From Arthrobacter sp. DNA4 (GTDB taxonomy: Bacteria; Actinomycetota; Actinomycetes; Actinomycetales; Micrococcaceae), in contig NZ_CP101466.1 in assembly GCF_024362385.1 (NCBI RefSeq), forward strand, positions 4,278,001-4,342,000: a stretch of DNA of 64,000 nt. Reading direction: 5' to 3'. Under the pieces are notes generated by a model. It had not been told where the DNA came from, ran no database searches, and worked only from the letters and a program-made list of their open reading frames with translations. Positions within the stretch are counted from its first letter, which is position 1. Every line of letters begins with the position of its first letter. Position numbers and translations under genes: made by a program. This document shows positions 57,797-64,000 of this stretch, piece by piece.

Positions 57797-58507
57797 GTGA
57801 ACCTGTCAGACAGCCGGACAGCAGGACAGCCTGCATCGTTCCGTCCCCTTGCCCGGCTGAGCGCTGCCGAGGCGGTGTTCAACGCCATCCGCCAGGACAT
57901 CGAATCGGGCAGCATCCCGGTGGGGAGCAAACTCAGCTCGGAGGCCACCCTTTCGCAGCAGTACGGAGTAAGCCGCTCGGTGATCCGGGAAGCCCTCCGC
58001 TCCTGCACCGCCCTGGGCCTGACGGTAACCCGGACCGGCAAGGGCACCTTTGTCATTGCCAGCAAGGTGGCCAACGACCTCACCTTGGGCCAGTACTCCG
58101 CCCGTGACCTTACCGAAGCCCGCCCCCACATCGAAATTCCCGCCGCCGGACTTGCCGCAGAGCGTCGAACGGAGGAGGAACTGGACACCCTCCGCCACAT
58201 CATGGGTGCCATGGCCACCGAAACGGATCCCGAATCCTGGGTAGCCATGGACTCCAGCTTCCACGCCACCATCGCCCGTGCCAGCGGCAACAAAGTGTTC
58301 GCAAGCGTCGTGGCTGACATTCGGGACGCGCTGGCGCATCAATCCGAGACGCTGAACATGGTGGCGGACCGCCAGCATGCCTCCGATATTGAACACCAGC
58401 AGATCCTTGCCGCCATCGAGACCGGTTCCGCGGAGGAGGCCCGCGCTGCCATGGCCCACCACCTGGAAGCCGTGGGCGTGGCCCTGGACTCCATCCTCAA
58501 CAGCTAA
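57797..58507 (+). CDS. GntR-family regulator (FadR/FCD type) of the Asn/Asp operon
   Basis: The 236-residue protein has an N-terminal GntR winged helix (about 22-88, AAEAVFNAIRQDIESGSIPVGSKLSSE and GVSRSVIREALRSCTALG) and a C-terminal FCD ligand domain (about 100-230, ARPHIEIPAAGLAAERR, MDSSFHATIARASGN, EHQQILAAIETGSAEEARAAM), with the metal-binding His residues typical of FCD. The GTG start at 57797 is at the expected transcription start. It heads asparaginase, aspartase and an amino-acid permease on the same strand, 29 bases before the next gene. It probably senses an amino acid or dicarboxylate and controls the operon and itself. Confidence 0.92.
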   Translation: MNLSDSRTAGQPASFRPLARLSAAEAVFNAIRQDIESGSIPVGSKLSSEATLSQQYGVSRSVIREALRSCTALGLTVTRTGKGTFVIASKVANDLTLGQYSARDLTEARPHIEIPAAGLAAERRTEEELDTLRHIMGAMATETDPESWVAMDSSFHATIARASGNKVFASVVADIRDALAHQSETLNMVADRQHASDIEHQQILAAIETGSAEEARAAMAHHLEAVGVALDSILNS

Positions 58508-58536
58508 CAAGATCCAACCAACCTTTCAAGGACCCC

Positions 58537-59583
58537 ATGCCATCCCCCGTGTTTTCTGCTGCCCACACTGCTGCCCCGGCGGGGTTGTCCCTGCCGCAGC
58601 ACACCCCACTGGTCGCCGCCATCCGTGACGGCCTCGTGGAGAGCGTCCACTACGGCTCCGCGCTTGCCCTCGCGGCTGACGGCTCAGTGGCGGCATCGGC
58701 AGGGGACCATCTGGCACCGTTCTACCCCCGGTCAGCGCTCAAGCCCCTCCAGGCAGTGGCCATGGTCCGCGCCGGCCTTGAACTTCCCGCCGACCTCCTG
58801 GCACTGGCCGCGGCAAGCCATTCAGGTGCGGCAGCGCACCGCGACGGCGCGCTGCGCATCCTCGAACTGCACGGGCTCGCCCCCACGGACCTGGAGAACA
58901 GCACCGACCTGCCCTACGGCACGGCCGAGCAGGAGGACTGGCTCCGCACCGGCGGCAGCGCTACCCAAATCACCCAGAACTGCTCCGGAAAGCACGCTGC
59001 CATGGTGGCCACCTGCGTGATCAACGGGTGGCCCGTCCAGGGTTACCTCGATCCCTCCCACCCGCTGCAGCAGCTGGCGGCCCGGACCGTCACCGACCTC
59101 ACCGGGGAGGAGCCGGCCGCCGTCAGCACGGACGGCTGCGGCACTCCCTTGTTCGCCCTCACGCTGCGCGGCATGGCCCGCGCCTTCGGCCGGATCGCCC
59201 AGGCCGCCGCGGACGACGACGGCAGCCCCGAAGCCACCGTCGGCCTCGCCATGCAGCAGCACCCCGGGATGGTGGCCGGTGACGGCCGCGACGTCACCGG
59301 GCTGATGCGCCTGCTGCCCGGCGCCGTGGCCAAGGACGGCTTTGAAGGCGTGCAGCTGGTAGGCCTGCCCGACGGCAGCGCCGTGGCCGTCAAGATTTCC
59401 GACGGCGGCGACCGCGCCCGGATGCCCGCCACCGTCCGCCTGCTCGAGGCGCTGGGCGTGGATACGGAGCCGCTCGCCGGCATCGCCACGGCCCCGGTGA
59501 TGGGCGGCGGCCATGAGGTGGGCCGGCTGCTGGCCACCGACTTCCTGAATCACCTGTCCGCACCCGTCAACGAAGCCCTGTAA
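58537..59583 (+). CDS. Asparaginase (PF06089 asparaginase-II family)
   Basis: The 348-residue protein matches the PF06089-type asparaginases (LVESVHYGSALALAADGSV, YPRSALKPLQAVAMVRAGL, AASHSGAAAHRDGALRIL, NCSGKHAAM near 147-155, STDGCGTPLFALTL near 192). These hydrolyse L-asparagine to aspartate and ammonia and are structurally unrelated to E. coli AnsB. AAGGA lies before the ATG at 58537. It is followed seven bases later by aspartase, so the product flows to fumarate. Confidence 0.9.
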   Translation: MPSPVFSAAHTAAPAGLSLPQHTPLVAAIRDGLVESVHYGSALALAADGSVAASAGDHLAPFYPRSALKPLQAVAMVRAGLELPADLLALAAASHSGAAAHRDGALRILELHGLAPTDLENSTDLPYGTAEQEDWLRTGGSATQITQNCSGKHAAMVATCVINGWPVQGYLDPSHPLQQLAARTVTDLTGEEPAAVSTDGCGTPLFALTLRGMARAFGRIAQAAADDDGSPEATVGLAMQQHPGMVAGDGRDVTGLMRLLPGAVAKDGFEGVQLVGLPDGSAVAVKISDGGDRARMPATVRLLEALGVDTEPLAGIATAPVMGGGHEVGRLLATDFLNHLSAPVNEAL

Positions 59584-59590
59584 GGACACC

Positions 59591-61012
59591 ATGACAACCA
59601 TCGAAACCGCCGCACCCGCACAGGTCCGGTCCGAGCACGACCTCCTCGGCGACCGGGACGTGCCAGTGCACGCCTACTGGGGCGTTCACACGCTCCGCGC
59701 CGTGGAGAACTTCCCCATCACCGGCCAGAAGCTGTCCTCCAACATGCACCTGGTCCGCGGGCTTGCCGCCGTGAAACTGGCCGCCGCCCGCACCAACCGC
59801 GAGCTTGGCCTGCTGGACGCCGAACGCGCCGACGCCATCGAGCAGGCATGCCAGGACGTGATGGCCGGTCGCCTGGCCGACCAGTTCGTGGTGGACGTCG
59901 TCCAGGGCGGTGCCGGGACGTCGTCGAACATGAACGCCAACGAGGTCATCGCCAACCGGGCGCTGGAAATCCTGGGACACCCCAAGGGCGACTACGCGCG
60001 GCTGCACCCCAACGACCACGTCAACCTCAGCCAGTCCACCAACGACGTGTACCCCACGGCCGTGAAGCTCGGCACCATCTTCGCCGCCCGGGAACTGCTG
60101 GCAGCACTCGAAGAACTCGAGGACGCCTGCGCTGCCAAGGCCCTGGAATTCCGCACCGTGGTGAAGATGGGCCGCACCCAGCTCCAGGACGCCGTGCCCA
60201 TGACCCTCGGCCAGGAGTTCGGCAGCTACGCCGTGACCATCGGCGAGGACCGGCTGCGCCTGGCGGAGGCCGAGCTGCTGATCCACGAGATCAATCTCGG
60301 CGCCACCGCCATCGGCACGGGCCTGAACGCCCCTGCCGGCTACGCCGCAACAGCCTGCCGGCACTTGGCGGAGATTACCGGGCTGCCGCTGGTGACCGCC
60401 GTGGACCTCATTGAAGCCACCCAGGACGTGGGCGCCTTCGTGCACCTGTCCGGCGTGCTCAAGCGCGTGGCCGTCAAGCTGTCCAAGATCTGCAACGACC
60501 TGCGCCTGCTCTCCTCCGGCCCGCGTGCCGGCTTCGGCGAAATCAACCTGCCGGCCGTGCAGTCCGGGTCCTCCATCATGCCCGGCAAGATCAACCCGGT
60601 CATCCCGGAGGTGGTCTCCCAGGTGGCCTACGAGGTGATCGGCAACGACGTCACCATCACCATGGCCGCCGAGGCCGGACAGCTGCAGCTCAACGCCTTC
60701 GAACCGATCATTGTCCACAGCCTCCACAAGAGCATTTCCCACCTCGAGGCAGCCTGCCGCACCCTTACGGCGCGCTGCATCCGTGGAATCACCGCCAACA
60801 CCGACCACCTGCGCCGCACCGTGGAGCAGTCCATCGGCCTGGTCACCGCATTGAATCCCCACCTCGGTTACGCCACTGCCACCGCCATCGCGCAGGAAGC
60901 ACTTGCCACAGGCAAGGGCGTGGCCGAGCTCGTCCTCGAACACGGACTTCTCACCGACGCCCAGCTCCAGGAACTCCTGAGCCCCGAACGCCTGGCCAAC
61001 CTCAGCAAGTAG
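59591..61012 (+). CDS. aspA: Aspartate ammonia-lyase (aspartase)
   Basis: The 473-residue enzyme has the fumarase/aspartase signature GSSIMPGKINP (326-336), the substrate loop GGAGTSSNMNANEVIANR (107-124) and NQST-like SQSTNDVYPTA (147-157). It converts L-aspartate to fumarate and ammonia as a cytoplasmic tetramer. TAAGGACACC precedes the ATG at 59591. It sits between asparaginase and the permease, so the operon takes in asparagine or aspartate and feeds fumarate to the TCA cycle. Aspartase is preferred over fumarase because of this setting and its sequence (VPVHAYWGVHTLRAVENFPI). Confidence 0.95.
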   Translation: MTTIETAAPAQVRSEHDLLGDRDVPVHAYWGVHTLRAVENFPITGQKLSSNMHLVRGLAAVKLAAARTNRELGLLDAERADAIEQACQDVMAGRLADQFVVDVVQGGAGTSSNMNANEVIANRALEILGHPKGDYARLHPNDHVNLSQSTNDVYPTAVKLGTIFAARELLAALEELEDACAAKALEFRTVVKMGRTQLQDAVPMTLGQEFGSYAVTIGEDRLRLAEAELLIHEINLGATAIGTGLNAPAGYAATACRHLAEITGLPLVTAVDLIEATQDVGAFVHLSGVLKRVAVKLSKICNDLRLLSSGPRAGFGEINLPAVQSGSSIMPGKINPVIPEVVSQVAYEVIGNDVTITMAAEAGQLQLNAFEPIIVHSLHKSISHLEAACRTLTARCIRGITANTDHLRRTVEQSIGLVTALNPHLGYATATAIAQEALATGKGVAELVLEHGLLTDAQLQELLSPERLANLSK

Positions 61013-61039
61013 TCCCCACCTCCCCCAAAGGACACCCCC

Positions 61040-62554
61040 ATGACAAATACTCCCCTTCCAGACCACTTGATTGATGGTGGTCACGCGCATGCGTCCGAGA
61101 CCTCCCTGCACGCGGAGGACAAGGGTTACCACAAGAACCTCAAGCCGCGGCAGATCCAGATGATCGCGATCGGCGGTGCGATCGGTACCGGCCTGTTCCT
61201 CGGTGCCGGCGGCCGGCTCAACGCGGCGGGCCCGTCCCTGGTCATCGCGTACGCGGTGTGCGGGTTCTTCGCGTTCCTGATCCTGCGCGCCTTGGGCGAA
61301 CTGGTCCTGCACCGGCCCTCCTCGGGCTCGTTCGTTTCCTACGCCCGTGAATTCTTCGGGGAAAAGGCCGCGTTCGTCTCCGGCTGGTTCTACTGGATCA
61401 ACTGGGCCACCACCACCATCGTGGACATCACCGCCGCCGCCCTCTACATGCACTTCTTCGGCAACTACATCCCCTGGATGGCCGAGGTCCCGCAATGGGC
61501 CTGGGCACTGACCGCCCTCGTCGTGGTCCTGGCCCTGAACCTGGTCTCCGTGAAGGTCTTCGGCGAAATGGAATTCTGGTTCGCCCTGATCAAGGTCGCC
61601 GCCCTCGTCGCGTTCCTCATCATCGGCACCTACTTCGTCATCTTCGGCACCCCCGTGGACGGCCAGCAGGTCGGCATCAGCCTCCTGTCCGATAACGGCG
61701 GGATCTTCCCCAACGGCCTGCTGCCCATGATCATCCTCATGCAGGGCGTCCTGTTCGCCTACGCCTCCATCGAACTGGTCGGCACCGCCGCCGGCGAAAC
61801 CGAGAACCCCGAAAAGATCATGCCCAAGGCCATCAACTCCGTGGTCTTCCGCATCGCCGTGTTCTACGTCGGCTCCGTGATCCTGCTGGCCCTGCTGCTG
61901 CCCTTCACCTCCTACCAGAAGGGCGTCAGCCCCTTCGTGACGTTCTTCGGCTCCATCGGCGTCCAGGGCGTGGACGTGATCATGAACCTCGTGGTCCTCA
62001 CCGCCGCCCTGTCCTCGCTGAACGCCGGGCTCTACTCCACCGGCCGGATCCTGCGCTCCATGTCCGTGAACGGTTCGGCCCCCAAGTTCGCCTCCCGCAT
62101 GAACAAGGCAGGCGTCCCCTACGGCGGCATCGCCATCACCGCCGTCGTCTCCCTCCTCGGCGTCCCGCTGAACTACCTCGTCCCGGCCGACGCCTTCGAG
62201 ATCGTGCTGAACATCGCCTCCGTGGGCATCATTATGACCTGGGCCACCATCGTCCTCTGCCAGATCCAGCTCAAACGCTGGGCGGACAAGGGCTGGGTGG
62301 AGCGCCCCTCCTTCCGGATGTTCGGCGCCCCCTACACCGGCTACCTGTCGCTGGTCTTCCTCGTCGGCGTCCTGGTCATGGTCTTCATCGACTCACCCCT
62401 GACCATGCTCGTCACCGCCATCGCGTCCGTGCTCATGGTCATCGGCTGGTACGCCTGCCGCCACCGCATCCGCCAAATCGCCGAAACCCGCGAAGGCTTC
62501 ACCGGGACGTCCCCGGTAGTCGCCAATGCGGCGGCTGACACCTTCAAGAAGTAA
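61040..62554 (+). CDS. ansP: Amino-acid permease, probable asparagine transporter
   Basis: The 504-residue APC-superfamily permease has 12 TM segments and the AAT-type start ([27 protein letters not shown] near 31-57) with [24 protein letters not shown] (about 250-273). It resembles AnsP-type asparagine permeases. AAAGGA precedes the ATG at 61040. It closes the asparaginase-aspartase operon and is followed by a strong terminator at 62568. The substrate is inferred from the operon, not from sequence. Confidence 0.85.
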   Translation: MTNTPLPDHLIDGGHAHASETSLHAEDKGYHKNLKPRQIQMIAIGGAIGTGLFLGAGGRLNAAGPSLVIAYAVCGFFAFLILRALGELVLHRPSSGSFVSYAREFFGEKAAFVSGWFYWINWATTTIVDITAAALYMHFFGNYIPWMAEVPQWAWALTALVVVLALNLVSVKVFGEMEFWFALIKVAALVAFLIIGTYFVIFGTPVDGQQVGISLLSDNGGIFPNGLLPMIILMQGVLFAYASIELVGTAAGETENPEKIMPKAINSVVFRIAVFYVGSVILLALLLPFTSYQKGVSPFVTFFGSIGVQGVDVIMNLVVLTAALSSLNAGLYSTGRILRSMSVNGSAPKFASRMNKAGVPYGGIAITAVVSLLGVPLNYLVPADAFEIVLNIASVGIIMTWATIVLCQIQLKRWADKGWVERPSFRMFGAPYTGYLSLVFLVGVLVMVFIDSPLTMLVTAIASVLMVIGWYACRHRIRQIAETREGFTGTSPVVANAAADTFKK

Positions 62555-62567
62555 CTGCCTTAAACGT

Positions 62568-62619
62568 CCGACGGCGGCACCTGGGTTCTGGAAGTCCGGA
62601 ACCCAAGTGCCGCCGTCGG
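62568..62619. terminator. Bidirectional terminator after the Asn/Asp operon
   Basis: CCGACGGCGGCACCTGGGTTC and GAACCCAAGTGCCGCCGTCGG form a stem of about 20 bp with one mismatch. On the plus strand GTTTTAAAGG follows. It also lies 24 bases after the stop of the convergent gamma-glutamyltransferase gene. Confidence 0.85.
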
Positions 62620-62642
62620 GGTTTTAAAGGTGCCTCAGCCCG

Positions 62643-64000
62643 TCACTTGGACGGCTTGACCACCATGGCCGATCCGCCGCCGCGCCTGACCGGCTCGGCT
62701 GCGGCCAGGGTCCGTCCGTCGTCGAGGAACTCGATGGCGGTGGCGGCCCCGATCTCCGAGGCGGACGTGAACGAGTCACCCGACGGCGTCAGGATGTGGC
62801 CGAACCGGGACGTCAGGGCCGGCCCGTACTTGTCGATGAACGCCGGCTCTGCGGTCACCTTCTCGGTGTTCCGCTGGGAAGCCCGGGGGGCCGCAATGGC
62901 ATCCGGGATGCTCATGCCCAGGTCAATGCGGTTGACGATCGTCTGCAGGACGGTGGTGATGATGGTGGAGCCGCCCGGGGAACCCAGTGCCAGGAACGGC
63001 TTGCCGTCCTCCAGCAGGATGGTGGGCGACATGGACGACCGCGGCCGCTTGCCCGGCTCAATCCGGTTGGGGTCCTCGGCGCTGTAAACCGTGGAGAAGT
63101 CGGTGAGCTCGTTGTTCAGCAGGAACCCGCGGCCGGGAACAACCATGCCGGAGCCGCCGGTCTGTTCGATGGTCAGCGTGTACTCCACCACGTTGCCCCA
63201 CTTGTCCGAGACGGTCATGTTGGTGGTGGAGATGTTCTCCGTGTCCTTCTCATCGGCGAGCGCCGCCGGTTCCGCCGGGCAGGTTCCGTCGTAGGAGGTG
63301 ACGTTGCCGGGCTTCACGGGTTTGGGTGCCGCGTGGTTGGGGTCGAGCTCGCAGGCGCGTTCCTTGCCGAAGACGGGATCGGTCAGCGCTTCGGTGGGCA
63401 CGTCCACGAAAGCGGGGTCACCCACGTATTTCCCCCTGTCCGCGAAGGCCAGGGCGCTGGCCTCGAGGTAGTGGTGCAGCACAGCCGGCTGGTCTGCCTT
63501 GAGGCCGGGCAGGTCGAACACGTCCAGGATGTTCAGCGACTCCCCTACCGTGGTGCCGCCGCTGCTTGAAGGTGCCATGCCGTAAACGTCATAGCCGCGG
63601 TAGTTCACGTGCGTGGGGTCCTGGTCCAGGGCCTCGTAGTAAGCCAGGTCATCGGTGGTCATGGAACCCACCGGGACGGGGAGCTTGGTGTCCGGGGACT
63701 TGGGCGGATTCTGCACCGTCTTGGCGATCTCCTCGGCGAGCGGGCCGGTGTAGAACGCGCTCATGCCCTTGCGGGCCAGCAGGCGATAGGTGTCCGCGAG
63801 GTCGTGGTTCTGGAAGACCGAACCCACTTCGGGCAGCTTGCCACCCTGCAGATACAGGTCCTTGGTGGAGGTGAAGGCCTCGAACCTCGCCTGGTTGTCT
63901 GCGGTTTGGCTGCGGAACGTCTCATCCACCACGAACCCGCGGTCTGCCACCTTGATGGCAGGTTTCAGTGCATCCCCCAGGCTGATGCTGCCCCAGCGTT
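62643..64000 (-). CDS. ggt: Gamma-glutamyltransferase, 5' part outside the window
   Basis: The visible part (about 452 residues, open to the right edge) covers most of the large-subunit C-terminus and the whole small subunit of a gamma-glutamyltranspeptidase. The upstream in-frame codons read RWGSISLGDALKPAIKVADRGF, ordinary GGT sequence, so the GTG at 63950 is not the start. Autocleavage and catalysis use a Thr in ENISTTNMTVSDKWG; most family members have TTH where this one has TTN. The substrate pocket segments QTGGSGMVVPGRGFLLNNELTDFS and RPRSSMSPTILL are present. The enzyme transfers or hydrolyses gamma-glutamyl groups, often of glutathione, outside the cell. Confidence 0.92.
   Translation of the reverse strand, partial: RWGSISLGDALKPAIKVADRGFVVDETFRSQTADNQARFEAFTSTKDLYLQGGKLPEVGSVFQNHDLADTYRLLARKGMSAFYTGPLAEEIAKTVQNPPKSPDTKLPVPVGSMTTDDLAYYEALDQDPTHVNYRGYDVYGMAPSSSGGTTVGESLNILDVFDLPGLKADQPAVLHHYLEASALAFADRGKYVGDPAFVDVPTEALTDPVFGKERACELDPNHAAPKPVKPGNVTSYDGTCPAEPAALADEKDTENISTTNMTVSDKWGNVVEYTLTIEQTGGSGMVVPGRGFLLNNELTDFSTVYSAEDPNRIEPGKRPRSSMSPTILLEDGKPFLALGSPGGSTIITTVLQTIVNRIDLGMSIPDAIAAPRASQRNTEKVTAEPAFIDKYGPALTSRFGHILTPSGDSFTSASEIGAATAIEFLDDGRTLAAAEPVRRGGGSAMVVKPSK

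Noticed and set aside
59567..61495. A 642-codon minus-strand ORF
   Set aside because: It is antisense to aspartase and the permease; its His/Gly/Val-rich sequence is a frame shadow.

Overview
The window looks like a chromosomal segment of a high-GC actinobacterium of the Micrococcaceae, most likely Arthrobacter or Pseudarthrobacter. This rests on GC-rich codon use, GTG starts and AAGGAG-type ribosome binding sites, the rRNA and spacer sequences, and gene families common in that group (DUF222-HNH and DUF559 proteins, a fused CopD-CtaG protein, DtxR/IdeR-type iron boxes). Both edges cut genes. This is from reading alone; no database search was run.

Layout. 1-6.1 kb: the 3' end of an unknown exported or membrane protein; a DUF559 endonuclease-like gene set among short repeated and inverted elements; then a translationally coupled pair, a CopD-CtaG copper/cytochrome-oxidase assembly protein followed by a thioredoxin-NHL protein, and the gene for the nucleoid protein HU. 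6.7-22.8 kb: two nearly identical rRNA operons (16S-23S-5S, both minus strand, no spacer tRNAs) separated by a LacI-type regulator and a GH2 beta-galactosidase with a perfect 14-bp operator between them. 23.1-23.9 kb: rpmB-rpmG-rpsN, all lacking zinc-finger cysteine pairs. 24.2-27.0 kb: a ferric-reductase-like membrane flavocytochrome, an exported FMN-binding protein with a flavinylation motif, and the FMN transferase ApbE. 27.0-29.6 kb: two paralogous SGNH hydrolases around a divergent MarR/YciI pair. 29.8-34.9 kb: a siderophore operon (substrate-binding lipoprotein, two permeases, ATPase, siderophore reductase) behind an IdeR/DtxR-like box.

35.3-42.5 kb: an FBP/FusB-like protein, a lipoprotein, and a Wadjet/MksFEB-type operon (jetA, jetB, jetC). 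The jetC reading frame is broken by a one-base frameshift and no jetD nuclease gene is present. 42.8-57.8 kb: mixed single genes (acyl-CoA dehydrogenase, small membrane proteins, YchJ, aldo/keto reductase, NmrA-like oxidoreductase, a sulfite-oxidase-like molybdoenzyme with an in-frame stop near its N-terminus, an S4 protein, DUF222-HNH, a second CtaG, a degenerate uracil-DNA-glycosylase-like protein, a secreted thermonuclease, PAP2 and DedA). 57.8-62.6 kb: an asparagine/aspartate catabolic operon (GntR regulator, asparaginase, aspartase, amino-acid permease). 62.6-64 kb: the 3' part of a gamma-glutamyltransferase.

The points most worth a second look are the jetABC operon without jetD, the flavinylation redox operon, the sequence differences between the two rRNA operons (one 16S copy lacks three bases at conserved positions), and the interrupted molybdoenzyme. 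Several of these are small indels or single-base changes, so a sequencing or assembly error has to be ruled out before any biological reading.
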